A stretch of 64,000 bases of DNA from Cyprinodon diabolis (lineage: Eukaryota > Chordata > Actinopteri > Cyprinodontiformes > Cyprinodontidae), in NCBI GenBank assembly GCA_030533445.1, contig CM060070.1, positions 35,518,501-35,582,500 on the forward strand, given 5' to 3'. The position numbers were made by a program, and so were the translations under genes. Below the pieces are notes generated by a model. That model did no database searches, was not told the DNA's origin, and saw only the letters and a program-made list of their open reading frames with translations. Every line of letters starts with the position of its first letter. The stretch's first letter is position 1. This document shows positions 37,201-46,700 of this stretch, one piece after another.

Positions 37201-40200
37201 AAGCATTCGGTTTCTAAAGCAGTCGTTATGGCACACTTTGGCTAAACGATATGAAAATATGTTTTTGCCATTCTATAATCAAAACTAGGGCTGCAACTAA
37301 CGATTATTTTAAAAATCGATGAATCGGCCGATTATTTTTTCGATTAATCGATGAATCAGACAAAAAATATTTTTTATACTAACCTCTTTATTTCAAAATA
37401 AACATTTTAGACAGAACAAACAAGCACACAAGTACAGGTTGCTCATTAACTGTACTGGTGCAATATGAAAAATAAACGTTTGTGTTAAAACTACGCAAAT
37501 TTACACACTACACAATTTTTTTGTTTTTAAAAGCCCCTAAGGGGTTCAAACAATAGCCCCTCCCCCCCATTTCATCAAATGAGTTTTTTTTAGACTAGAA
37601 GAGTTCTGCCTTTTAAGACAGGAAAGTATAGCAGTTAAAGTTGCTACTTGAGAAAATACTGAACCATAGAGATAAAAATAGCCCTGTGATTCAAGTTATA
37701 AATTGTATTTGGAATAAAAATGAGAGAACTAGGGCTGCTAAAAAACACATCCTCCAAAGACAGATATTTACATGGAAATGTGGCAAATAATTAATTGACA
37801 TATTACTGATCTTGCTGGATTTTATTCTGCTTTACTTCCATAAATTGCAGGATCTTCTTTACTTTATCTTTGCCATAAGATTTAAACTTTAAAAGCCTTG
37901 CCCTCATAATTTGCAAGTTAATTTATTTATAAAGGCTATATCATTTTTTTTTACAAAAGTTGCATGTTACGACTTTTTTCACTTTACAAAGCACAGTCTA
38001 TTTTAATTATTGTGATCAATTTGCGCCGTCAATCCCGGCGCATGCGCGCTTCATTTGCAGTCTGGACGCTGAAACATCCTGCGGCTCCAACAGCAGTGCT
38101 GAGAGCGACTCCTGCGGGAGAACGGGGTTGGGATGAGGGAGGCGTCTCACGGCAGCAGCTGCTACTGCAGGACAAGAGTAGGAACGATACATGCTTTCAC
38201 GTAAGAGTCTCCAAAAGCCGCCGGTGACACCGTAAAAAGTCGCCAGATTTGTCGCTAGTCGCTTTTTAAAAAAATAGTCACTGGAGGGGTCTGAAAAGTC
38301 GCTAAATATAGCGACAAAGTCGCTGAGTTGGCAACACTGCGCACCTGCAGCGCTGGCTCACTCTGCCGTAATTTTTTCTTCTTCCCCCGTTTCAGTCAAG
38401 TGGCAGTGATGACGGCGGTGGCGGATGACGCATTAATCGCGCGACACAACTAATCGATGATGAAATTCGTTGCCAACGCTTTTAAAAGTCGATTTTTATC
38501 GATTCGTTGTTGCAGCCCTAATCATAACCGTTCAGTCCTCGCAATTAAAGATGAAAGCTCTATTTCTGTTGTTAATTAACTCTATATCCCATCTTTTAAT
38601 AAAAAAATCCATGTCATTAGTTTGGGTTTTGGTTTCTCCACACTGGATAAAAATACTCCAATTTATAATTTTTTATCTCAGGCTATAATACAGAAGCAAA
38701 ACATTGTTTTATTTTAAAAAAAAACATACGCCTTACCTGGGGTGCAAATATATTTGGCTGTAACACAATTACATTGAATTCTTTTCAACTGATTATGAAG
38801 TTTATCATAACCTTAACACAGAGAGAAATGTAGGTTCTATATGAGGTTGAGATGATGAAGTTACACGATAAAAGATATATGACCTACTAAACTATGACAA
38901 TGGAGGAAAACGTTGTGGAAAATGGTTGGGTTTTGGTTCAAGCCTTCAGGAGAAACATTACAAATCTGCAGCAGGTAGAAAACAAAGATGTCACATTACA
39001 CACCTAAGCCCCAAACTGTCCATAGCCCTGGCAGTTTTAGATTTGGAACCATTTCTATCCAACAAGAAGTTTGTTTATGATTGGTGATCAGATTACATAA
39101 TCCGAAAATTTAACCATGCAAAATATCTTTCATAATAAAATATTACTTTCATTTTATTATCAAATCCAGAGTCACAATCAATTGATAGGTCCTTTATTAT
39201 AATCAATGAATATTTGTTTTTCTGATTTTTAGGGTATTTTAATCACCTGTTTTGGTGACGAGCTCAGAGTTTTCCACGTTGAAAGGCCTCCTCAGCATCC
39301 CTCCAACTGTAAACTCCACAGATTTTCTATCCGATTTAAGCCTAAACTGCTGACAACAACCTTGCAGATGTTTTAACAAAAGTATTTCAATAAAGATGTT
39401 TCTAACAAAGTGAGCAGAGGTGGAATATCAGCACCAACTCTTATGAGGACAAAAGAGCCTAAAGAGCCTGATACCTCCCATCACATTGGGGAAAAGGAAG
39501 CTCCTGTGCAAAATAAGACAGCCAGACTAACCCAGGTTTCACAGCTCAGCCACAGAATAAAATGTTCCATATCCTCAAGTGGTAGAGGAAGATAATGGTA
39601 AGATCAGGATTTATATTTACCAAACAAAACCAAAATCTTTAAATTCTAATAATAAAATTATTAAATCTCTTATTTTTTGTATTTTGGATAGAATCCAATC
39701 AAGTAAGATTTTGTTTTTGATTTAATAAGTCTTTGATTTATTAATATTATGTTATATTTTTATTATATATTAAAATAAATCAATCAATGAGTAAAATTAT
39801 GATTTTACTAAAGAGAGAAAACGTGTTGAATCCAGCCAGGCCCTATTAGAAAATACAATTTCCTCTTTTGTTCATTCTTAAATTATCTGTGCCTAACCAC
39901 ATTTACTCGTTTTATTTTACTAGCTACACTCATTACTACCCGACCTGAAGGGTCTAGGAATTACTTTAATGAACCTTTATGACAACATTAAGTGGACAAT
40001 AAATGCCCAAAATCAGCAGACAGGCAGTAAACAAAGTCACCGATATAACAGTATGAATCACTTCTAAGGCTTTGTGTGATCACAGAAAACCAAAATAAGA
40101 GCATTGATACACAAATAGAGAGATTATGGAGCAGTTAACCTTTCAAGGATTGGCTTCTCTACAAAGACTATTGTAACAAGGAGTAACTAAGAAGGGCCTA

Positions 40201-41118
40201 GTTAAAGTCTAGATGTAAAACTGAATGGAACGCTGTGATGAGATATTAGGAAGGTTCAATAATGTAAATGGCTAAACTGAAATATATATATAAAGAAAAT
40301 TGAAGTAGCCTGTAACAAGTCAAGGGGTGTCCAAAGCTTTTTTAGAACACGGTACAGGTATGCACAGTACTGTGTACCTGCTGGGAGGCCCTGGATACTG
40401 ATACTTGTCCTCCTTTCTGAGCTGAGCCTATGGCTTGAACCAGCACCCTCTGTGTGAATATAAGACACAACTCAATTACATAGGTACACACATTCAAAAA
40501 CTAGACTAAACACACACACAGATCAAAACATCATAGTCAGAAAACACCGACTACTATGTTAAACTCTGCTTCTTTCTGAAAAGATAATGTTGACAAGTCA
40601 GTGACAAACAAGTGGTTAAAACACAGGAATGTGGTGACAAGTGGGATGGAAATGAGATGAGAAATGTTGGCTTTAATGTTCCTGACATGCAATCTAATCT
40701 CTCTGCCAGTAACAGCCTTTTTGTAGAACCAAATGATAGAAAGACAGCTGTTAGTAACTTAAAGTTTTATACCTATATTTCTGATCAACAACCGATCTAA
40801 GAACTTAAACAAGGTTTCTGCTTGTGTTATTTAGAAAGCTTATTGTTGGTGCATTCAAAAGTATGCAGCTCACTGCACTGAATCATTAAAAAAGATTTAC
40901 TATAAGCTCTTGACCACAGTAAAGATTTTCCTAACTGGGATTAAGGAGTCTAATGAGTATAGGCTTTATCCTGTCCTTATGGAAGCAGCAGGGCAGTCCT
41001 GTCTCCCTACCTGCTGGGAGGCGGGGACTGGCTGTACCACAGGAGCCTGGGCTGATGATGATGTCCGCAGCGTTGCCACACCAGTGGGGGTGTCTGCCGC
41101 TGCCTCTGAGTTCTGCAT
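19161..41118 (-). CDS. rfx2: Transcription factor RFX2, complete coding sequence (17 coding exons)
   Basis: RFX2 is a winged-helix factor that binds X-box DNA and drives ciliary and spermatogenesis genes in the nucleus. Translation starts [20 protein letters not shown] and ends [18 protein letters not shown]. Exons total 2187 nt, 728 residues; human RFX2 is about 723. In order: Gln/Pro-rich activation region (residues 1-176), the RFX DNA-binding domain (about 200-277, [18 protein letters not shown] to [20 protein letters not shown]), then extended dimerisation blocks B, C and D (about 375-670, with [20 protein letters not shown]). The MQNSE start and the VKRER...LQ end distinguish RFX2 from RFX1 and RFX3. 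All junctions are GT-AG and in phase. It converges on fcho1. The mRNA's probable non-coding exon 1 is at about 55855-55960. The assignment rests on remembered family sequence. Confidence 0.95.
19283..20237 (-). other. rfx2: rfx2 intron 17, 955 bp
   Basis: No exon seen. The stretch near 19340-19400 (GCCACTAGGGGCACTAGAG) looks like a common teleost dispersed repeat but I could not define its ends. Confidence 0.6.
20238..20280 (-). CDS. rfx2: rfx2 coding exon 17
   Basis: A 43-bp exon encoding [14 protein letters not shown] with donor AAAAAG|GTGAGT. It directly continues the conserved AVMGE|F junction. Confidence 0.85.
20281..20701 (-). other. rfx2: rfx2 intron 16 with a repeat fragment
   Basis: Bases about 20475-20612 (containing GAGCAAGACCCTTAACCCC and ATAGGATGGGTTAATGCAG) match a widely dispersed teleost SINE/LINE-type fragment. 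The rest is unremarkable. Confidence 0.5.
20702..20855 (-). CDS. rfx2: rfx2 coding exon 16
   Basis: It encodes [20 protein letters not shown] and [20 protein letters not shown], the highly conserved end of the RFX dimerisation region. Donor GGAGAG|GTAGGA. Confidence 0.95.
20940..21148 (-). CDS. rfx2: rfx2 coding exon 15
   Basis: It encodes [20 protein letters not shown] and then [18 protein letters not shown] and [11 protein letters not shown], the conserved domain C/D region. Acceptor GCCCAACAG, donor CTACAG|GTAAGA. Confidence 0.95.
21229..21378 (-). CDS. rfx2: rfx2 coding exon 14
   Basis: A 150-bp exon, phase 0 at both ends, encoding [20 protein letters not shown] and [18 protein letters not shown]. 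Confidence 0.95.
21540..21637 (-). CDS. rfx2: rfx2 coding exon 13
   Basis: It encodes [20 protein letters not shown] and FPQEIVRTK; acceptor TTTCTGCAG, donor ACCAAG|GTAACC. Confidence 0.95.
21638..23337 (-). other. rfx2: rfx2 intron 12, 1.7 kb
   Basis: No exon. Bases about 22295-22365 (GGGATGTCATGATCTGATAT... and CGGCATATTGGTCCGATAAC) look like a decayed fragment of a GATCGG-rich hAT-type repeat. Confidence 0.5.
23338..23489 (-). CDS. rfx2: rfx2 coding exon 12
   Basis: It encodes an acidic lead-in and [20 protein letters not shown] with DVLRPVPS, conserved in RFX1-3. Acceptor CCTTCACAG, donor TCCCA|GTCAGT. Confidence 0.95.
23576..23688 (-). CDS. rfx2: rfx2 coding exon 11
   Basis: It encodes [20 protein letters not shown] and [17 protein letters not shown], the start of the extended dimerisation domain; acceptor CCCCCTGCAG. 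Confidence 0.95.
24218..24231 (+). promoter_or_regulatory. X-box match in rfx2 intron 10
   Basis: GTCACCGTGGCAAC fits RYYNYY-N2-RRNRAC exactly, with a canonical GGCAAC half-site. A one-mismatch relative, GTTGCCATGACACC, lies at 24553-24566. Confidence 0.4.
25555..25612 (+). repeat. Retroposon 3' tail with GGAT repeats
   Basis: GACAGAAAATGGATGGATGG-type ending preceded by GGCACCAGCACC. This is a common teleost LINE/SINE terminus; only the 3' end remains. Confidence 0.45.
27733..27851 (-). CDS. rfx2: rfx2 coding exon 10
   Basis: It encodes a Pro/Leu-rich segment and [18 protein letters not shown], matching the conserved domain B helix. Acceptor TTTCCACAG, donor TGTGAG|GTGAGA. Confidence 0.9.
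28052..28173 (-). CDS. rfx2: rfx2 coding exon 9
   Basis: It encodes a variable linker ([20 protein letters not shown]) and a Gln/His-rich end (QSQQHQQYI) shared with RFX2 proteins. Confidence 0.9.
28174..29664 (-). other. rfx2: rfx2 intron 8, 1.5 kb, no feature recognised
   Basis: AT-rich sequence without a repeat or exon that I can support. Confidence 0.6.
29665..29784 (-). CDS. rfx2: rfx2 coding exon 8, end of DNA-binding domain
   Basis: It encodes [20 protein letters not shown], the recognition part of the winged helix, then [19 protein letters not shown]. Confidence 0.95.
29940..30121 (-). CDS. rfx2: rfx2 coding exon 7, DNA-binding domain
   Basis: It encodes [20 protein letters not shown], then [20 protein letters not shown] and [20 protein letters not shown], most of the RFX winged helix. 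Confidence 0.95.
30122..32649 (-). other. rfx2: rfx2 intron 6, 2.5 kb, no feature recognised
   Basis: Very AT-rich, with several poly-T and poly-A runs and an (AAATAA)n-like patch at 30600-30690. No exon or mobile element recognised. Confidence 0.6.
32650..32724 (-). CDS. rfx2: rfx2 coding exon 6
   Basis: A 75-bp, phase 0-0 exon encoding [20 protein letters not shown] and LLNSH, just before the DNA-binding domain. Confidence 0.95.
32725..33663 (-). other. rfx2: rfx2 intron 5, 939 bp, no feature recognised
   Basis: It contains purine-rich GAGAGAGAGAGGAAAGG sequence near 32790-32815 and is otherwise unremarkable. Confidence 0.6.
33664..33934 (-). CDS. rfx2: rfx2 coding exon 5
   Basis: A 271-bp exon encoding the activation region ([20 protein letters not shown], then [20 protein letters not shown] and [10 protein letters not shown]). 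It ends on a Met codon at donor ATG|GTGAGG. Confidence 0.95.
33935..35824 (-). other. rfx2: rfx2 intron 4, 1.9 kb, no feature recognised
   Basis: AT-rich, with no supported exon or transposon end. Confidence 0.6.
35825..35901 (-). CDS. rfx2: rfx2 coding exon 4
   Basis: It encodes [20 protein letters not shown] and YTNGT. The acceptor is a repeated GAGCAGCAG, so starts at 35904, 35901 or 35898 are all in frame; 35901 was chosen. Confidence 0.9.
35902..40377 (-). other. rfx2: rfx2 intron 3, 4.5 kb
   Basis: It holds hAT copy 2 (37286-38520) and a perfect small palindrome (36791-36815). The rest is AT-rich with no exon recognised. Confidence 0.65.
37286..38520. mobile_element. Non-autonomous hAT-like element, copy 2
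   Basis: Same family as the 14124-15364 element: TAGGGCTGCAAC at the start, GTTGCAGCCCTA at the end, ATCGAT subterminal repeats and closely similar interior. Flanking 8-mers ATCAAAAC (37278-37285) and ATCATAAC (38521-38528) differ at one base, so this copy is probably older or has mutated. Its interior near 38190-38400 includes sequence absent from copy 1. Confidence 0.88.
40378..40449 (-). CDS. rfx2: rfx2 coding exon 3
   Basis: A 72-bp, phase 0-0 exon encoding [20 protein letters not shown] and ASQQ, aligning with the N-terminal RVLVQA segment of RFX2. Confidence 0.9.
40450..41010 (-). other. rfx2: rfx2 intron 2, 561 bp, no feature recognised
   Basis: Short ACAC run near 40506; nothing else supported. 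Confidence 0.65.
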
Positions 41119-41119
41119 G
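41011..41119 (-). CDS. rfx2: rfx2 exon 2 with the start codon
   Basis: The exon begins one base before the ATG (41116-41118) after acceptor TTGTTTTCCAG. It encodes [20 protein letters not shown] and [10 protein letters not shown], matching the RFX2 N-terminus. Donor CAGCAG|GTAGGG. Confidence 0.95.
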
Positions 41120-41656
41120 CTGGAAAACAAAAAGGACAAATAAATACAGGATAGTCCTACATTAGCCCACTGCATACACTTCAGAGGTGATACATTTTTA
41201 AAACCGGAGGTGAATTAAGATGATCGTTGAGTAGAATAGGACGATGTTTCGTTCAATTGCTATTGATCATTGGCTCTTCAGTCAGAAACTGAAAAAATCC
41301 AACAGTTTTCCAATCAATGATTGTCTAAGAAGTCGGCGTTTGTAGGTTATGCTGAAATACAGTGTGAAGTTCTCACCAAACTTTAGAAATTAAGGTAGCT
41401 GAAACATGAGCAAACATTACTAAAGAATAAGATACCATATGCAAGACCAGGAACATTTCACCAGAAATATTCCTAATATGTAGAAAAATGTTTTAAGTAT
41501 CCTTGTGATTCTTGGCCATTTTGTGTGAAATTTACATCTGCTCCTATACCCTGGTTTGATATAACTGAAAGAGACCCACAAAACAGACAGTGGCAGGGTC
41601 ACTTTTGTTGCTTTTTTACTTTGGTTTAATGACTATTCTCTAAATATAATAAAAAC

Positions 41657-42022
41657 AAACCCATCCATCCATCCATCCATCCATCTTTTGTGTCACGCTT
41701 ATCCCAAGGGGGTTCGCTGTCTAAGTGGGAGAGGCGGGGTAAACCCTGGAAAGGTCTCGAGTCCATCGCAGGGCAACACAGAGACAAACAGGACAAACAA
41801 TCATTCACACACACAATTACATCTAAGGAGGATTTAGAGAAGCCAATTAATCTAAGAGTCATGTTTTTGGTGGGAGGAAGCCGGAGTAACCAGAGAAAAC
41901 CCATCATTGCACAGGGTTAGAACATGCAAACTCCAAGCATAAAGACCCCAGGCCGGGAATCCAACCTGGAACCTTCTTGCTGCAAAGCAGCAGTGCTACC
42001 CACTGCGCCACGGAGCAGCCCA
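41657..42022 (-). mobile_element. tRNA-like SINE with GGAT tail
   Basis: On the minus strand it starts GCTGCTCCGTGGCGCAGTGG (an A-box-like head), passes a B-box-like AGGTTGGATTCCC, runs through a familiar teleost body (GGAGTTTGCATGTTCTAACC, then GGCTTCCTCCCACC) and ends in GGATGGATGGATGG repeats (41661-41685 on plus). It is close to full length and in the same orientation as rfx2. Confidence 0.75.
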
Positions 42023-45000
42023 AAAGAAACCCTAAGATCCACTGGCTTTTTAAGTTTTATTTTAATCAGTGACAATGGGACTAACAGAGTTCACTCTAGT
42101 AATAGTCTTCGTATCAGAACAGACTAATGAGGGAAAGCTATAGCAGAGGAGCTAAAATTACCAACAGGGTTGAGTGGTTTCCTGAAGGCCAAACCCACTA
42201 CCACTACTGGGTCACAGTGTGTGCAGCATAGCAAAGGGGAGCTAAAAATGGAGCGACACAAAGGCTCTTTAAAAATAAAAGACACAGGGAGAAGGGAGAA
42301 AGAGCTGGGGTACAACATGCAAAAGAATGGTACAGCAAGGGGGGAGGAGACAAAAAAGTTCCCTACTTTCCAAAAAAAATGGAAGAAAGAATAAAAAAGA
42401 TTGGGGTTTCGGCCCCTGCTAGGTTCCTGATGATATCCTGCATGAGTTTTAAATAAGAGACGTCTCCAAGGGCTCCAATAATCCAGCTGATATGAGGAAA
42501 TTCCTCAATGCTTTGTAAACGCTCTCCAGTTGCTATGGTGAGGAATCCATGACGACCACCATGAGTAAACCCCCCACCCCTCTGTGTTCACTCGCCATCC
42601 TCATCCCTCTTTTATAAAGCTCTTCCACAGGAACTCTTGAGTGTGACAACAAAGGGGAGAGGGGGGGAGGAGAGCTTCAATAAGGGTGAGGCAGATAGAG
42701 CACAGCTGGGGGGGGCAGACTGACGAGCAACATGTAGTTTATGGCATAAATCCTGTAGTTAAAGTTAATTGAGTTGGCCAAGTTATTCAACATCCTCTGA
42801 TCATGAGCCTCGTCAATGGAGCCGTGCAACTTTTCCTTTTTTAATTTGTTGAAGGCTCTTTGAAAAGCACCACTTCAATCATTTAGTCTCTACATAAGTG
42901 AGTATATAATATCTTGATAAGGAGCTGTTATCTAATCCGCATTTTAGAAAGAAAAAGTTTGGAGAGGACGATACTCTGACTAAGTGAGGACTAAGACAGT
43001 TTGCAAGGAAAAAACATGCAGGTTTTTTGTTCAACAAGGACAATTTAATAGGACTTTAAAATAACTTTAATTCAAACCAAACATAAATAATACCCAAAGT
43101 TAGTCAGTAGGATACAAATACTACAGTTGAAATGGCTAAGAATGAAAACAAACCCAAAAATACTACCAAAACTGGTTATAACTATAAAAACATAACAGTG
43201 GCGTGAAGAGGAAGTGGCGATAAATATCAACAGCTCAGAAGAAAAGTGCTGAGTTCACTTATCACAGAGAAAACTGCTGTTAGATCCGCTTTGATGAAAC
43301 ATTTCCAGAAAAAAAAAAAGATACATTCTCAATACTACAGGAGCGACTGACACTGAATTAAACCTAAGGAAAAAAAGGTAAAGGAGCCACAATCTTTTTT
43401 TAAAGGAGCATTACAGAGCTTTTGAATAATACTGCCACCTGTGGCCAAAATTCAGAACTGCAGCACCCTTCTGCTTGTCCTAATAGCTTGCGCTCATACT
43501 CAAGTTTTTTTTAATTACTTTTTTTCACCTTACATGGAGCTGCCATTGGTTTCTGTCTTTTGAAATATCAGACCTGTGCAGGACTCTGCGCTGAAGGTCC
43601 CCCACGTGGTCCTGGAGGGCCCCTTGGTGCCGACTGGCACCGCGTTGGTGACCCTTAGGCTACAAGCGTATAAATGCATCTCCATCGAACCAACAGGGTC
43701 TCAGTCTGCTCATCAATGCTTTAATCTTAGTGGGTTAAATAAAAAGACTATTGTAAAAATATTTTTCAGTAATGTCTCTTTTATTCACAAAATTATGAGA
43801 TTTCAATTTATAAACAAATATAACATCAATGTAAAATTTACAGAATTGAATCTGATCTTAAATGTAACACTTGATAGCTGAATTTAGATCTTAATATGAA
43901 TTGGTATAACTAATTTTAGTGAAGAAGCAAAGCTAATGGCAGATACCTGGTCCACCTCAATCTCTGGATTGAGGAGGAACAGAACGTAGAATGGTACGAA
44001 ACGGAAGGACTCTAGGGTTAGCAAGGTATGACCAGATGCAAGCTTTTTCTGAATGTCACGCTAACAACACTCTTCAGTGTGCATGATGTTTCTGAATGAG
44101 GAGGAATGAATTAGCCTTCATACCTCATGAAACAGATGCTTTTAAGGATGAATGTGTCATTAAAAAAAGAAAACATTGCATTTTTTATACATGAAGGAGG
44201 GGGTTAATTTAGGATGCCTCATTTGGAGGGAAAGATCAGCAGATAACATGAAGCTGAAATAAAAGCAAGGAGTCTAATTCATGCTGGATTAGGAAATTAA
44301 AGAAAACTCAAACAGGTTGAGGTTAATATAACGGTTTAAAATGCCACATGTTGGGAGCATGGCATGGGTCAGTCTGTAGAGCAGATGAACCATATATGGA
44401 GGCGAAGGTCCTCCGGGTAGCTTTGTACGGTTTGGATTTACAGCATATCTTCACCTTTTTCTATCTTCCACATTGCTTTTCAACTATGTATACTATCTGG
44501 TCCTCTTCAGGTTCTGGAATAGTTAAATTACATTTAAGAAAGGATATGAAGCATGACTTCACAGTTGATTTCTCTATTTCAGCTCCAAATTTTAATGCTT
44601 TAATCTGAACCAAAAAGAAAAAATTCTTACATGTAAAAAACTGGTTTATGATGTTGGCATCACATCCTAATTTTAACTCAATAAGGCTGGTTGACTCAGT
44701 GGCATTATAAAATTGTGTGGTGATTTTTAAAACATGGCGATAAAAGAAAAAGTGTGATTCTCTGCTCCTGGTTGTCGAAGCTAAAAGTGAATATAAAATG
44801 TTTTAAGGGGGTAAAAATTGCAAGTTACAGAATTTAAAATAGCATGGTTTTTTTCCGGCCAGTTTTGATACTTTAAAATGATGTAGGTGTAAATTATAAA
44901 CTATCGTCACAATCCAGTGACAAAATATTTTAGTAGAGGTATGATTATGTTGCCATGTGAACCGGCCTTTAAGTAATTACAAACCATGAAAAATTCCAGA

Positions 45001-46634
45001 AAAAAACGTAGCTGTAACGTTTATGAAGAGCTCAGACTGCCGTAAGGTGTAGCTTTAAGTCACAAGACCTATTTAGAGACGGATCTGGCCTCTCAAGTTA
45101 CATAGGTGAGTTTTAAAAAAGATCAGCCCACCTTGAGCTCTGATTGCTATGTTTGAATGAATGAGGGTTGAATGAGTTTTTAAAGCAGGCTGAAAAATCT
45201 ACTTGACTTGTGTCAAAGCTTGTTATTTGGAGGTGATGGTGTCTCCTGAACCACGATGGGTTTAGATTGACCAGTTTATACATAGGTCTGGAGGAGTTCA
45301 CTGGAACTACAGATTTCCAGTGATGAGAGTGAGATACATCTGTTAGTTTTAGCTGAAGTGTTAAGTAACTCTTATTCAGAAAGTCAAGTTTGAAAACTAA
45401 TCAGAAAAGACTAAATGAGTATTTTGTTATTCATCTTTTTAAAAGAAAGTGATTAGAAATAAGCCTCAAAAACCTTTTATCAGTGCATCTCGATCAACTG
45501 CTTGTAAAACTTACCAACAGTCAGTAAGAAATATATTACCTTGCAGGTATTAAAGCCAGGCATATGCCTTTACATTGTAATTAAACTATGCTTGGCTAAA
45601 TTCAGATTAGATAGTCGTGGAGATATCTGGAGGAACTACTGTGAGATAAAAAAAAAAAAACACATCAGTGTGTGAAGCTGATTAAATACCAGTGGAAAAT
45701 GGATCATTTACAGGACAAACACACTTGGTCAATCTAAACATCATTTTTACAGAATATAATTAAAACAACCACTGAAACATATTTCTAAAAATATTTCTTT
45801 ACATTCCTAACTTGTACTTGTGTTAAACATCAATCTCTTGAACAACTTGAAGGAGGGAGCATTTAAAAGGCTCCTGCAATCTTCAAATATCATTCTGAAG
45901 GCTGGAATTCAAGATTTGAAGTGTTAGCTAAGCTATAAATACATGGCAGCAACCCTATCATTTTTCTCTGCAACTTGTCATTTTCCCCAGAGGAAGGACA
46001 GCACCCTCAGGGGCAATTTATCTCATTGATGAGTGGGTGGCAATGTGTCACCTGTATATTCTCATCATTTAAAATACAGACTTTAATAGGTTGGCTGAAA
46101 AATACCAAACCACTGAGTTGGAGAAGGGTGGAAAAGAGTGAGGGCTTAGAGAAGCCTTTCTGCTTCATGCTCGGATAAGGTTAAAAGTCACACAGATTCC
46201 CCACCAGCAGCAGAGAAAAGGCACAAAGGTAGGACGCAGCAGGAAGCACATTACTCTGCTGTAAAAACCAATACTGAGGAAAGTCCTTTCTGCCTCCAAC
46301 ACTTAGACAGCTTCATCCAAAAGTCTGGTTTCAAGTTAAGTCTTTGAGCCTGATTTTATGCGAGTAAATCCCAGCAGAGCACTTAACAACATTACAGCGG
46401 CTCCAACATTGAAGAAATACCCGAGTTTCACAAGCTGCACTGAAACAATGAGAGATCTAAATAAAAAGCCAATGCCCACAGAGTGTAAGTAAGACCAGAG
46501 AGCTAAGCCTGGATCTAACCCCCTGTCACCGATACGTATCAAACTAAAGCAGCAGAAAAATACATACAGATGTTCAATTAAAAGCAGGAGCCCACAGTCT
46601 TGGCTCGTGTTTGTGCCGGCCCACATTGTTTGCA

Positions 46635-46700
46635 GAGCAACAACCGTTGCTCATGGCAACACCGTCCACTCCCGTTTCCAGGAGCCTGTTGCTATGCAAC
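46635..46700 (+). promoter_or_regulatory. Cluster of RFX X-box sites in rfx2 intron 1
   Basis: Exact X-box GTTGCTCATGGCAAC (46646-46660; RYYNYY-N3-RRNRAC), preceded by an overlapping inverted half-site GAGCAAC (46635-46641), and followed 27 bases later by the palindrome GTTGCTATGCAAC (46688-46700). Five GTTGC/GCAAC half-sites lie within 66 bases. RFX proteins bind such sites as dimers. Confidence 0.6.

Noticed and set aside
42655..42715. G-rich stretch as a G-quadruplex regulator
   Set aside because: Several G runs are present but the spacing is irregular and nothing links it to a promoter or splice site.
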